From Prunella strophiata (Eukaryota > Chordata > Aves > Passeriformes > Prunellidae), in contig JAZBQD010000027.1 of NCBI GenBank assembly GCA_036583965.1, positions 4,785,187 through 4,849,186 of the forward strand: a DNA stretch of 64,000 nt. Direction: 5' to 3'. Positions 1 to 12,315 of the stretch are shown piece after piece. The translations under genes and the position numbers were made by a program. Within the stretch, counting starts at the first letter, position 1, and every line of letters begins with the position of its first letter. The notes below the pieces were generated by a model, which saw only the letters and a program-made list of their open reading frames with translations, did no database searches and was not told the DNA's origin.

Positions 1-111
1 GTAGACTTTTCCAAGACAGTTTGGTCTCAGTGTCCTAGGAAGAGAATGGCATCCCATTCTCTCCATCACCAAGACAGGTAGGAAATGTCCTGCATGCACA
101 GAGGAGCCAGT

Positions 112-133
112 CAGGGACAGGGGACAGGGGACA
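112..133 (+). repeat. Short G-rich tandem repeat (ACAGGGG)
   Basis: Three G runs of 3, 4 and 4 bases are separated by ACA, giving two copies of a 7-bp ACAGGGG unit plus a partial one. This is one G run short of a canonical four-run quadruplex. It is a minor local repeat with no gene context. Confidence 0.6.
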
Positions 134-3100
134 TCACCCTGTGCACTTCTACCAGGAATAACAACCTTTCCTTGGCTCTCCTCTCTGCCTGCCCCAGAAG
201 AAGTCTGCTCTTGGTTACTGCTTCCAAGAGTCCCCTCTGCCATCCTTATAAATATGGAATATGTGCTGCTATGTTTGCAATTATGGATGTTTAACTGAAA
301 TCTTAATTGCAAGAAGAAGGTATTTTTAGTCATATTTACACTGCCTAGAATGAGCAATGACAATCCATATTATGTCAGATGTCAGAGCATTTGTTATTGT
401 TGCTGTTGTTACTCTTTTGACCAGCTCATAAGCCATAATTGAAGCCATTTATTTAAAACATAATTGCACTGTAGTCTCTCTTCTTCTCATTTTTTGCAAT
501 AAAAATCAAGCTAAACTCTGCCTTAGCTACAAAAGAGTTAATGTGAAGAATAACAGTGGGAACCATGCTCTTCTCAAAGGGATATTTATTTGGTTTTAAA
601 GAACTCGTTCTTCATGCAAAGAAAATGAAGGTTGGAAACAGAAGAGAAACATCTGCCTCCTCCAAAGTTATGAGAAACCTCTTTGCACATTCCTAACCTT
701 TCTCCTGTCCTTTTGGGCAAAACTCAATTACTTTTCTTATAAGGTAGCATATTCATATTGGGCAAGTGGGCAACCAGCACATAAGAATCACTCTTCCAGA
801 GATAGACAGAAATGGGTTCACTAAAAAGAAAGGGCAGAATAATATTTTCCCTTCTGGGAATAAATTTTTCAGAGAGAGATCTTTCTGTATGGAAGACCTG
901 ATCTTTAAGATCTTGGTAAGGCACAGGATGGTTGCAGCAGACACTTAACTGCTTCAGGTTTTGGTGCAAAAGTCAAGGAAATGTCTTTCAAACCCTTTTG
1001 ACATAATTTGCCCACTCCTTTGGATGAAAATACTTAACAAAATGTTGATTTCTTTGAGATGGATGTTTGTCTTAGCAAAAGATTTCAAATTTGTACCCAT
1101 TTCTGCTAGGACTGGGAGTGGCCATAGCAACACGGGTTTGAACCCTGCTCTGGGTCATTTGGGCTGCAGTGTCCTCTTAGATATGACAAGAAATGTGGAG
1201 GAAACTGGACACCAGCTCATTTATTTATTTAAATTCTATGGCCTTAGCCAGTTTGGCAGGGGAAGACTAGAATGAAAGACTGTTGAGAAATTCTAGCATA
1301 TCCAAAATGTATTACCAAAATATTTTTATGCTTTCAACAAGTCAGACTGAATGGATATTTTCATTTAATCAAACTGCTTTTCCATCTTTTCAGCTGCCTT
1401 TCCTATCTATTTAGAGGCATTTTTCTTGACTGGCTGAATACAACTGTAAAAACATCAGACTAAAGCACTTAAAGACACCAAATAATGCTTTTGAGAACAG
1501 GTAGCTTTACAGAGTCCAGAAGGAAATAGCTGAAAGCTAAAATGTTTAGTTTATTCTGCAGAAGTGGGGCATAATGAAAACAGCTGGAAACAATTTTGAT
1601 GGCAAGCTTCTTTTATACATCTCAACATCTCCCTAACCTCAGCATTCACCTTGAGTACAAATTGCCCCAGCAACTTGCAGTCCAGGATTAAGGAACTATT
1701 GCTTATTTAAATACAGATTTGCTGGGGATATCCACAGGAAATTTGAGGAGCTACTTGCTGAATGCAGACCATTGTTTGCATTGCAGCAGCTCAGAGCAGA
1801 CTCCAGCAAACCAAGCACAGTGTGCAGGGCACTGTACAGATTCTGGAGGTGCCCTCCTGAGCTCAAATTGCCACAATTTTCCATGATTACTACATCACCT
1901 AAGCACTCAGATCTTCATGTTGAGTTGAAAAGCTCCTTTTTCCCCCAAATCTGTCCCAACCCCATGAAGCTAATACCCCAAAGAAAGGGCTGAAATCAGC
2001 TGTAGCAGATGGGAGCTGTGGGCACAGAGGTGAATGTGACTGGTTCAAGGATACACAGGCAAGCTCTGGCAGGGCAAAAAGTAAATCCACATCTCTGGCA
2101 CCAAAGCCTGTGTCACAGTGATTCTCTCTGATCTTGCTTCTCTCTTGCTCACATAAATATTTGCATGGCCAGAATAAAACCACATTGCATTTTTGTCCCC
2201 TTAGGAAAAACAACAAGCACTTAAAATATTTCTGCAGTTTTCCCCCCTCAACCTTTTTAAGGAGTTGGTGGGGATAATATATTTTTATTTTTCTTGGCAA
2301 AGAAGAAAAGAAGGAGCAGCCCAGGTGGAGTCAGACTCCCTGAAAGCCCTTCATTCTTCAGCTCTGCCTGCCCTGGCATCACTGCAGAGCAGCACAAGCA
2401 CAGCTGGAGACCCAGCTCAGGTGAAGGGAGCAGGTCAGCAGCAGCAGGAAGGTTTTTGTGAGTGAGTCACTTGAACATTTTCATGGGAAAGTTGTGCAAT
2501 CCATGCTGGATTACCCGTGCCAACTACAGTTCACTGAAATTGACCCACATCTGATTTCAGTACGAGCATTCACTGCATGTCCTAAGCAGGGCTGTCACGG
2601 AGGATGAACGTGATTAATCCTTGCCTCTCTGTCCTTCCCAGGAGCAATGAGAACAAATCACTCCCTTGAAAAACCATCCAGAATCATCTCTGGCTCTGCC
2701 AGAGGAATTTCACCTGCCTGTGCCAGCTGTGTGCTCAGCTCTAGCACAAGTACCAGAACATGCTCACATCCACACAGAACAGCACAAGGTGGAAAAACCC
2801 CACACTTTGCTTTGAGCCCACCTGACCCCTCTCCTGCAAGGACAACTGGCTGATTTTGCAGGAAAACCAAGCCCCCATCCCAAAAAGGAGAAACAGGAGA
2901 GGTGCTTCCCTCCTGCTTTCCTGCGAGGGGCAGAGGGGGAGAGGGAAGGCGTGGATGTCTTCAATATGTTTGCCCATTTCAGGCCTTTATTCCTAACACA
3001 TGTTTCTTCTTTTATGCAAAACATGTCTCCTCTGTTTTCTGTCTCCTTGATTTCATTCTAAACTGCAATATTTTTATGGCATGAAGAGATAAAGATATGA

Positions 3101-3750
3101 GGAAGGGAGGGAAAGTGGTACAAAAAGTAATTAAGTGTGGTGGCTGGTTTTTGTAATGCACTAAAGACAACCAAAACCATTCCCTTTGGAAAGGGGGGCC
3201 ATTTCTCCTGCTGATATGCACAGGATTTTCACAGCTCCCATTAACAGGACTGGAAACTATCCAGGTAACACTCTTGGCTCAGTCAAAGATTAGACTATCA
3301 TGTCTGAGATGAATGGAAGTCATTCAGAGGAAGAAGCAGAATCACTGCTGGATCGCTCCAGCCTTGTCAGCCATTTATTTAATTTATATTTGTGCTCTAA
3401 AATTCTTGTATTAATACATGAAGGTTCATAACTGCAGCAATAATCTGCTTTAAGGAACTTTATTGAGTACATCTCTGCTGAACAGCTGAGCAGAAAGAAG
3501 TCACAGGGAGGCCCTGGAAGTTCTGCTCTGGAGTAAATGGGTCACACAGTTTGGTTTTTATAAAATGTACTTTGGAGATTTCTGAGATTTCAGGATATTC
3601 ACATCTGTCCATTGATCCAAACCCTGGGGCAAATACTATGGCACATCACTTCCAGGATGTTGCTGTCCTCTGCTGTCCAACACATCTGGTACTGCAGAAG
3701 TTCCCACAATTTGAATTTTTGTTGGAAATAGAAAAGTCCAGGTTCGCAAA
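134..3750. other. Non-genic interval, no recognisable gene
   Basis: Open frames here are at most 133 codons, lie on both strands and overlap each other, and none resembles a protein I know. There is no CpG cluster suggesting a promoter. The part around 340-520 is AT-rich, with ATTTA and ATAATTGCA-type words, but lacks a motif cluster dense enough to call. I see no mobile-element end in this stretch. Confidence 0.6.
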
Positions 3751-3762
3751 TTTTTTTTTTTT
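3751..3762 (+). repeat. Poly-T tract (12 bp)
   Basis: Twelve consecutive T. It is a simple homopolymer with no adjacent retrotransposon body that I can recognise. Confidence 0.8.
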
Positions 3763-4267
3763 GTGAAGCATGGATTACATAAAAGAACCCAATCTGAAAA
3801 CTGAGATCAGGCTTTCTCAGAGAAAGCACTGCAGGCTGGGAGGGTGTGATACCACCCTCCTTCCACAGGACAAATTCCTCTTGCCAAGCTGCAGGCAGCT
3901 CCCACTGGGAATGCAGCACCTGTATCCACGAGCATTTTTGACTCAGGTTCACTCCAAGGTCTCCTACACTGCTCCAGACCTTGAGACACCTCAAAAAGGC
4001 TCTGAGCCACCCCGATTCCCTCTTCCAAAAGCAGCAGAACCAAGAGCTTCCTCAGCACTCAGAAATCATCCTGAGCCATGAGGGTCTGCCAGACCCTTCT
4101 CTGTGTCACCTCCCAAGAACCTTGCTGAGCTCAGCACTGGGTCCTGTGCATGCCAGGATGGATTTGGGAGGCACAGCTCCCTGCATGCCCTGGGCATGAG
4201 CACATTGCCAAGCACAGACAAGCACCTCGACCCTGGTGATGGAAGTTCACAAGAACTGCAACAAGCT

Positions 4268-4735
4268 GGGACTCCTTTCCATGCTAATCTGGTCAGAACA
4301 TTAAAACAAACGATTTCCGGACTGCAATTATTGCACCTCATAGAGAAATTGCACAACACTGGAATTAACAACTGCTCGAGTGCATTTAATTACTAACAGA
4401 TACCTTTAAACTTGTGGTTAGGAAACTGTTAGCCATTCCCAGAGCATGTGCCCCACCATCCAGCCCTGCTCTGAAGCATTTTCAGAATCTGCTGATCCAT
4501 AAAATGTACCATTGGAGAAGGTTTGTTTTGGCAGGGGGCTTGGTTTTGTCCAGCAAACTAATGGTGTCCGTTAACACACCATTACATACCTCGTTAACAT
4601 ACTTGGCAACTGGGATTTCCCCTCAAGAATACAGAAATCGTGTGTAAATCATAATTATTGTCCTCCTGGCAGTATCAATCATCACACATAAAGGCATTTG
4701 TTCTAATTCTCTACCCACAAAATTGTTCCCTGCAA
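4268..4735. promoter_or_regulatory. Candidate conserved regulatory element (motif cluster)
   Basis: Seen: this stretch packs many developmental transcription-factor-like words into under 500 bp. They are ATGCTAAT (4281-4288, POU-like), TTTAATTA (4385-4392, homeodomain), TGTGGTTA (4413-4420, RUNX), CGTTAACA twice (4569-4576 and 4592-4599, HNF1/MYB-like half sites 23 bp apart), ATAATTATTG (4651-4660, homeodomain/SOX) and ATCAATCA (4674-4681, reverse complement of the PBX-HOX word TGATTGAT). It has scattered CpGs in a CpG-poor window and no coding frame. Inference: it may be a conserved enhancer. Motif words of this size also occur by chance, so the call is weak without alignment to another bird or reptile. 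Confidence 0.28.
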
Positions 4736-5832
4736 ATGCAGCTGGGGCTGTCCTTGCCCATGGCACCTCGCGAGGAAATCACAGGCCCAGCCCATGTGCT
4801 GTGAGTTTGTAACAGGCAATTCCTACCAGGATGCAGAGCCATGGATCAGGATGGACTTGTTTTCTGTGCTTAGGCCATGGGCTCTTCTGGGATGCCTTTG
4901 GGTAAACCTTGCAGAGAAGGTTCTTTTATTTGAGGGGATCATCACTCGATTTTTGAATGAGTCCAGCTCCACGCTGTGACACCCAAGCTGCAAGCTGGGC
5001 TTTCAGCAGAACTCAAAGCTGGCTCTCTAAAACTCTGCTGAGAGTCTGGCACTAAGAAAGGTGGCTGAGAGGTGACAGCACAAATTTGTTTTTCTCTAAG
5101 TGTGTACACAGAGAGTTTAGTCCCCACTCCTAGAACTGAGATCCACGACTAGGGGTAAGATTTCATTCCTTGAGTTGATGCATCTAATCAGCTGACAAAG
5201 GTTTTCTCACATCCAGAATCATTCTCAAACATGTGGGTTGGACGTTTTAAAAACACAGCAGAGATAAAATAACAATGCCAACAATGGCAGCAGATGTGGC
5301 TGCCAAGGAACATTATCTACTTTATGGTTTATGACATAAAACGTGATAGAAAACACTTGCAGCAAGAGAGATTGGCATTACAGCGAAGGAAAAAATTCCT
5401 CTGTGCAGTTAGAACAAATAGAGGGTTGGAATCCCAAGCACTGCAATTTGTTTGGAATGGGAAGGAGTAACAACTGAGACAGCTCTCAGCTCTGACATTG
5501 CTCTGGGGCAGAGACAGTGGGGACAATCTTGGGATCCTGCTCTAGGACTCTGTGAATTCCACCCTCTAACACAAAATCATGAATTGCACCACTCACTGCC
5601 CCACTCATCCTTTCCTGGACAGGAAGGGATGGATGAGCATTCCCATCAGGTGATGGATCAGCATTCCCAGCACACTCCTGAGAGCCCCTGCCCTTCAGGG
5701 AGGAAAGTGAAGAAGCCTGGACTCACCACCTCCACTGAATGTTCATTTCCCAAAGAAAGAAAATCTCAACAGAATTTGTGCTTCCTCCACCACCCCTTAT
5801 CCTGCTGGTAATTTGGAGGCAGTATTTAGTTA
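4736..5832. other. Non-genic interval
   Basis: No gene, RNA or repeat is recognised. Open frames are at most 119 codons (the one at 5452-5811) and look like chance. The sequence is ordinary unique-looking DNA. Confidence 0.55.
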
Positions 5833-5896
5833 CATAAACAACAACAAACAACAATAACAACAACAAATTTTTTAAAAATTTAAAAATAAAAAAACA
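5833..5896 (+). repeat. A-rich simple sequence with CAA repeats
   Basis: Degenerate (CAA)n/(AACA)n merges into an A/T-rich stretch with TTTTTTAAAAATTTAAAAATAAAAAAA-like composition. It has the look of a low-complexity tract rather than a LINE tail, because no element body is recognisable next to it. Confidence 0.75.
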
Positions 5897-8800
5897 GGGA
5901 ATTTGCAATGGAAAGATAAAACATCTTTGACAGTTGCAACTTGGGAGTCTCATGACAATAAAGAATAGATTTATTTTCTGTGTTTGCATTTGCACTTCAT
6001 CTCTGATTCCTTCCCAATACTCCCAGCCTGGATTGCTGGTAGAAAAAGAGATGTACTAGAGATTGCAGCAACAGACTGTAGTATTTTCAGGCCTTGATGG
6101 AAATCTGCAGTGTATTTTCCAGGCTCATAAATCTCAAGAGAAGTGTTTCATTATTCTGTTCAGGCAGTGCAGAATAGCTGAGCTACAGATCCTCTTGGAT
6201 GTTTCCTTTCTAGCCCATTCCATAGACAGGCAACATTCATTTCAGAAGTGCCCTTAAATTCTTTCACCAGCCCATTCCTCTTAAAACAAGTTAGAACTGA
6301 AAATTCCTCTTTCAAGTCCTGTAGGATAAATTGTAACCTTGACATTCCAGCCTGAAAGGAGCATTTTTCCTCTTCAAGCACTTTGCCTTGTAGGTAGATG
6401 AGGACAAAAGCCATGACCTTCTTCAGCAAATCCAGGACACCAGAAGCCAAAGTAAACAGCTTTTGCAGTGTTTTCTTGTAGCTTAGGAGTAACAGGCATA
6501 GTTTTCTTTGAGAAAAAGCAGGATTAATTCTGACACCTTCACATTAATTGCAACAAATCCATGGAGTTCATCTGTGGATCCAAATTAGCCTTGTATTTGG
6601 TAATGCTTAGTTCAGAACCACCTTATCCAGGCACAAGAATCAGTGAGATCCTTTAATGCTTTTATATAAGTGCAAATGATATTAAATCAGTTTGTTATTA
6701 AGCCATCTGGAAAATGTAAGCTGCATTTTAGGAGTGACTGCATGAATTGCCCAAATGCAATGCATTTTTCCAAGCTATTCACACTGAGGGAAACAAAGGA
6801 GACATAGAAATACCTCAGAGGGGGGAAAAAGCTCTTTTTTCTGACCTAAAATTGGTGGCTTTCATCAAAGACCAAGAAGGTGGTACAGAAACCAGAGTCC
6901 TCACTCAGTGCAATCCACACTCTCAGGAGCAGCTCTGCAAGGCTCCATGTTGGCACAAACATCCTCTTTCTTTTGCCAGTGTCACAGAAAGGCATTTCAA
7001 CCTGGGAGCAAAGTGCTTCCACTCAGATCTTCTCTCACCTTTTCAAGCACTGAGAACTCCCCAGAAAAGAGCCCAAAAGGTCAGCCCGAAGTGAATGGCC
7101 ATAAAGCAATTTGCAGTATGGTCTAGTTCATTTTTGGACCTGTAAAGATACCAATTTCAACCATTCCTAGGGAAGCTGGGAGGCCAGAGGGAAGCAGGAG
7201 CCAGTCTGCTCACAGAGGAACACAAGAGAGAAGAGAGCATCCTCTTTTATGTCCTGCTTGTAAAGCTCCTGTCAGGAGAAAGGAAGCAGGGGAAATCTGG
7301 GTAAACAAATTAGGCCTAATCATCAAGCAATAGATGAAGATTTGCTACACCTTCTCCATCTGTCATTTTAGAGAAGAGTAGGCCTATATTGAAAGATGAA
7401 GTCTTTGACCTTAAGTGATGAATGAAAACATAGCTGATAATTCAAACCTGCCATGGGGGAAGTTTAAAGAAGGGTTGCCCCAAATGGCTTCAGTATGTTC
7501 AAAAGCTACTGCCAGGAACATGGAATTTTTTTTTCCTGTGTTTGTTGGTTGCTCTGCATTTAAAACATCTCTGTATGTTTGTTTTTCTTCCGGTCTTTTG
7601 TGGCTGCTTTGTAAACATCTGGGTTGGGTTTTTAGTCCTTTGTACAAGAAGTGTGTGTGTGTGTTAGTTTTGCCAGTGGTTCTTATGTAACGTTTGTGGG
7701 GATGAAGGAATTGGTTAAATCAGCTCCTTTGAAAAGCCATCCCACCACAAAACTATTCCAGGAGTATCTCATGAAATGTCCTCTTCTCCCTTTCATAATG
7801 TACCATCAATTGTTCCTAACTGGGTTAAAAACAGAGCCCTCTCTTTCAGCAGTGATTACTCAATATGACATTTATTCCTTGCAATCCTTTATTCCTGATG
7901 AGTTTTTTGGTGGGCCCCATATGCATTTTCAGTACAAGTGAACTGGCACAGGTGAGTGCATTTCCCAAAAATGTGGCCCTTGCACTTCTTCTCCAAGGTA
8001 TGGAACACCTTAATCCAGCATAAAAAATGTCAACCCCGCCCAGAAGTGCAAGAGTGAAAGTTCAGCAGCAGAAAATAAATTCTTCCATTGCATTTTCCTG
8101 CATTAGATATGATGGGTTATTTGGCAGCTAAGTTCCTAACTTTAAAGCTCCTCTGAAAGCCTCTGCAGTTAACATTTTTATATTACCTCACACTAATTCT
8201 CCTCCAATAAATGAAGAGTTTTGTAGCTTTTAAGACCTAAGGAAACACTTTGTCAAACTCTACTTTCCTGTACAGTCCAGACCATAAATTTTTTTGCCTA
8301 GCATTTCCTACAGTAAACTTTGGGATTTGGGTTGTTCTGTCACAAGTTTTGAACAAACATTTGGTGTGACTAAGACCTCTCTTGTTGGTGCAGAGGTCCA
8401 GCCCATAGTGCCCTGTACCCAGCTGTTGATCCCTTCCCACTGCCTGAAGTGACAGAGCCTCTTTTCCAGCCTGAGGTGAGAGCCTACATCAGTTTTTTGG
8501 GAGATCACAGGGAGCTGGAGTTTAAAGGAGAACCCCTCTCCTCATTTCCCTCATGTTCCAAATGGAGGAAAGGCAGAGGAGATGAGAGAGATAAAAACAG
8601 AGGCAAATCCATGAAAGGAGAGCTATAAACACTGAAGGAAAAAGCTCTGCAGGAGAAGGGCAACTGAACAGGCTGACAGTAGAGAGGTCAATATTATGGT
8701 GCTACATGGCTTGTAATTAAAATCTCTTAATGGGCTCTTTTCCTTAGGAAAAAAAATCTCTTTTCACAGGCTTTTGTGATTATAGGGTTCTCTCCTCCTC

Positions 8801-9624
8801 CATTCAAAAATGCCCCCACAAAGCTCAGTCTTCTTAATATGTTTGGTCACAAATGGGAACAAGCTGCACTTTCTAAATAAATATTTTATGGGTTTTTTTT
8901 TTCCTTCTCTTCAACAGCAGAGTTCATGTAACAGATTATCTGAACCAAATGGGTTTACAGTTTCCTACTTCCCCAGTTCCTCACCAGTAAAACTACCACA
9001 GCAGAGGCAGACCACACTTCAATGCCAGCAGTGGAGTTGAAAGAAAATGTGGGGTTTGCTCCACTTTGAATTTGGGTCTGTTTACCCAGATTTTATTTAC
9101 CACCAGACCACTAGTGAGTACCAGACCCAGCTCTGCCTCTCAGGAGCAATCCATCCTTTCATTTTGCACCCATGTCCCAAACATTAGCCAGGCAGGTACA
9201 GTTTTAGGGAAAGAGATGGATTGCTGCAAATCCTGATCTTAGAGGACAAGTGTGAACAAAGGGCTCTGAGACAAACCTGTGCTTACCCAAGCACAGCCAC
9301 CACTCCATGTTTTACACTTTGCTGGCTCCCTGGGACCATGGTTGCAAGTTGTGTTTGTGCCAGATACACGGGGGAGTGAAGAAGTGAAAGCAAGAAAGGA
9401 AAAAAATCATGCTGTCACCAAGAAAATGTTATTCTGACTGTTGCTGGAGTTAGACATAGCAGATAAATCTGTAATGATGAGGAAGGACAATGATGGAGCA
9501 CTGCAGCCCTGACCTGAAATTTCCTGAGTTCATACAGCATCTTAAGCTTTTTTCCAGGTCACCAGATGATGCAGGAGGTGTCTATTCTGGTTTCTTTCAT
9601 TATTTCCCCTTCCATGCCCCAATA
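5897..9624. other. Non-genic interval
   Basis: No gene is recognised. A (GT)7 tract occupies 7651-7664. Short open frames such as 6747-7094 (115 codons) and 8810-9040 (76 codons) show no known domain, and I see no retrotransposon signature. Confidence 0.55.
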
Positions 9625-9650
9625 GCTAACTAACTAACTAACTAACTAAC

Positions 9651-9681
<31 letters not shown>

Positions 9682-9682
9682 G
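9625..9682 (+). repeat. Compound tetranucleotide microsatellite (CTAA)n(ATAA)n
   Basis: About eight CTAA units pass directly into about seven AATA/ATAA units, a one-base change of the repeat motif within one tract. The switch implies that a point mutation in one unit spread by slippage. The tract lies about 50 bp upstream of a CR1 3'-end scrap. Confidence 0.95.
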
Positions 9683-9729
9683 AGGTTACTATTTGGACTG
9701 AATATTGATAATGGAGTTCCACTGAACAG

Positions 9730-9787
9730 GGAAGGTTGGACCAGATGGTGCACTGTGGCCCCTTCCAATCTTGCCCACTCTGTGATA
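9730..9787 (+). mobile_element. CR1 LINE 3'-end scrap
   Basis: The words GGTTGGACCAGATGG, then GGCCCCTTCCAATCTTGCCC and ACTCTGTGAT match the terminal consensus of avian CR1 (ggttggactagatgatct... ggtcccttccaa... attctgtgat). Only about 60 bp is recognisable. The element is 5'-truncated, as CR1 copies usually are, and old. Confidence 0.7.
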
Positions 9788-11652
9788 ACAGGATTTTGAA
9801 ATATTCCAGCCAGCATCCAGGGGTTTCCCATAAAAGACTACATGACTTAATATCACAGCTATGCTTGCCATGTGTGCATGAATCTAAGCCTCATGTCTTC
9901 TTTCTCCCTATGCTAGAAGAATTCATTACATAATTTCAGGATCATTGGAAGAAAGCAAAGGTAGAGGACCCAAAACTTCTGTTTCTGTCTCAAATTGACA
10001 TTGTTCTGTTCTTTGACTTCATGCAGGTGAAAAGGCACTTCTAGACAGCCAGAAATTTCTCTGAAGGAAGAAGAAAATCACACTGGCTGTGAAGAGGGAA
10101 ATAAACACACATTGGCAAGGACCACACAAGACTAAGACAGGAAACATTGCAAGAGAGCAGTCCCCCCCAGACCCCTCCATGATGTCCTGTCTTGTTCATG
10201 CCACAGATGCCAGCACACAGAGTGACAAACACACCATTGTAACTCTCCCATGGTGGAGGCTCTCAGTCTGTTTTGAAAAACCTTGGGTGATAAACATCAT
10301 GGGTGACAAGCACCCCACCAGTGACCCCTGCAGAACTCCATCCCCAAGGTTAAAAAAACATCCTTTCATAATTATGGGGTGAGACTGATCTGGTAAACAG
10401 CCATCAATCCCTTCAGCATCCCACTCAGCAGATCTTTACCTTCCACAGTGAAGGTACCTCATGAATCCAGAACCCTGGGCTGGTTTGGTGATGGCTTGAT
10501 CTGCTCATGTGCTGACCTCAAAGTGATGTGACACTCATACGAGAAAAAGGAAAATCTGTGAAGGGATTAAGCATAGAGCAACCAAGAAAGACATTCAAAC
10601 GAACAGGGAAATAAACTACAAGGGCTGCTAAAACTAAATATCTGAAATTTGGAGAGTGCTGGTCACAAATGCAAAGCAATGATCCTGCAGACCAGACACG
10701 AGGGGTCATAACTCAACAATATGATGTGAAAGAATCATTAAGAGAAAGAACATAATGAAGTAATAATAGGAGCAGTGGCAAAACCCCTGAACTCTCTGAG
10801 CCAAAATGGGAATTTTACTCCCATACATTCAAATTTCTAAAAAAATATATGTGGAAGTAACTAAGCCATGCTCATAGCTTGAAGAGTGAAGGCTTCTTAG
10901 GCAGGAAACATGTTGGACTCCTCTCCAAGAGAACATTTGAACCTCTCCATCTCAAACAAGATCTTCAGGGAAGCCCAAACTGTAGAGTCTCTGTTTCTGC
11001 TTACCTTTGTATTAGATCCATTTCAAAAACATGCATAGGTTAAATGCAGTACCCAATCACAAGAGTAAAATTCCAGTTCTTCTGTCTGTACATGAATCCA
11101 AACTTTGGCAAAATCTGGAGGAGCCTTATACTTAACTTTTGTCCATCTCTGAAAGGACAAAATCTCCAGGATAGAAAAAATCCCTGCATGTTCAGAGTCT
11201 GGAGTGTGTCCACAGCTCCAAAAATGAGGAGAAAACATCTCTGTGTCCAGAGCTGAGGGAATGGGATCTGAATGATTGTCAGTGGGAGAAAAAATATGAA
11301 ATTCCAAAAGGATGTGTTTTAAACTTGCTTTTTAGGCTGAAACATGAATGTCAATATTCTACTGTAACAACCAAACACAGGTTTGTTGTTTAAAAAAGAG
11401 CAACAAAATGGTTTAATCAGAGCTTTTGCACACAAACTCTGTTCCCACAGAAGAGAACCAATTTGTTGAAAGCCAAGCAAGTACCAAACCAAAAGTCTGG
11501 GTTATGACAAGAGGTCTCATTTAGTAACTTGACAAAGCTGATCAGATTAGCACTGTTCTTCCACACAGACAGTGCAGATAAGGCCTGAAATATTCACAAG
11601 AGGACCCAGCACCTGCAGAGAACCAGTACAGAGCCATTCACATGGACACAAC
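9788..11652. other. Non-genic interval
   Basis: Nothing is recognised in this stretch. Short overlapping frames lie on both strands and there is no mobile-element or RNA signature. Confidence 0.55.
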
Positions 11653-11682
11653 TTCTTTTCTCTTCTTTTCTCTTCTTTTCTC
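11653..11682 (+). repeat. Three exact copies of a 10-bp pyrimidine repeat (TTCTTTTCTC)
   Basis: Three head-to-tail copies of TTCTTTTCTC give a 30-bp all-pyrimidine strand. It is a polypurine/polypyrimidine mini-array. Confidence 0.9.
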
Positions 11683-12083
11683 CTGGTGGGGACACCGGGT
11701 CCAGTGTGGCTTTCTGAGCAGTTCCTGATGTGCATGGGTGCATCTTTGGCCAACAGTTAGAAATTATGTGACTGTACAAGGGTAACAGAATGAGTCTGGC
11801 CAGAGGCAACTGAATAAAAAATGACTTCAGACAGAATCCCTCTTGGTTTTGCACTGTCAAGCAGCCAAGGCTGCAGCTTGTAGCTGCACGAGGTGCATAG
11901 CCGAGATAAACAACCACTGGTGACATTTTAGGCCAGCTGAGGTAATAAATGAACATTGACTTCCATCACTATCTCAGATGAGTGGAAAATATTGGTCAAT
12001 TAGCAGAAAGTTTCCACGAGCTGACTTAGGATAACAGACCATGCCCTGCTTTTTCTGTGTTTTCATTCCGAGTTTTGAATAGC

Positions 12084-12102
12084 TTTTTTTTTTTTTTTTT
12101 TT
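12084..12102 (+). repeat. Poly-T tract (19 bp)
   Basis: Nineteen T are followed by GCAG. Together they look like a polypyrimidine tract with a 3' splice acceptor, but no downstream exon with a convincing frame follows, so I list it only as a homopolymer. Confidence 0.85.
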
Positions 12103-12224
12103 GCAGAAAACCTTTAAGCCAGAGAGCACACACAGAGCTCCAAGGCATCAGAGCCAGAACTTGGGTCAGGAATGCTCTGACCTTGATACAGGACAGATAT
12201 GGGGGCTGTAGATTACCACTATTT

Positions 12225-12315
12225 TCTTTCCATGCCAAAATGAGTTCTCCGTGCCGCGCTCGGAAGAGGGGAAGTCGTGATAAGCAATGTTTACGTGTGG
12301 TGCAAATCTCTTTAA
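12225..12315. promoter_or_regulatory. Candidate regulatory element, local CpG cluster
   Basis: Seen: six CpG dinucleotides fall between 12250 and 12295 in a window where CpG is otherwise rare. They are followed by GATAAG (12279-12284, GATA factor) and TGTTTAC (12288-12294, forkhead), which lie 3 bp apart. Inference: retained CpGs next to paired GATA and FOX words suggest a constrained or unmethylated short element. It is too short for a CpG island. A chance CpG pocket remains possible. Confidence 0.25.

Noticed and set aside
112..133. G-quadruplex
   Set aside because: Only three G runs are present where four are needed for a canonical intramolecular fold.
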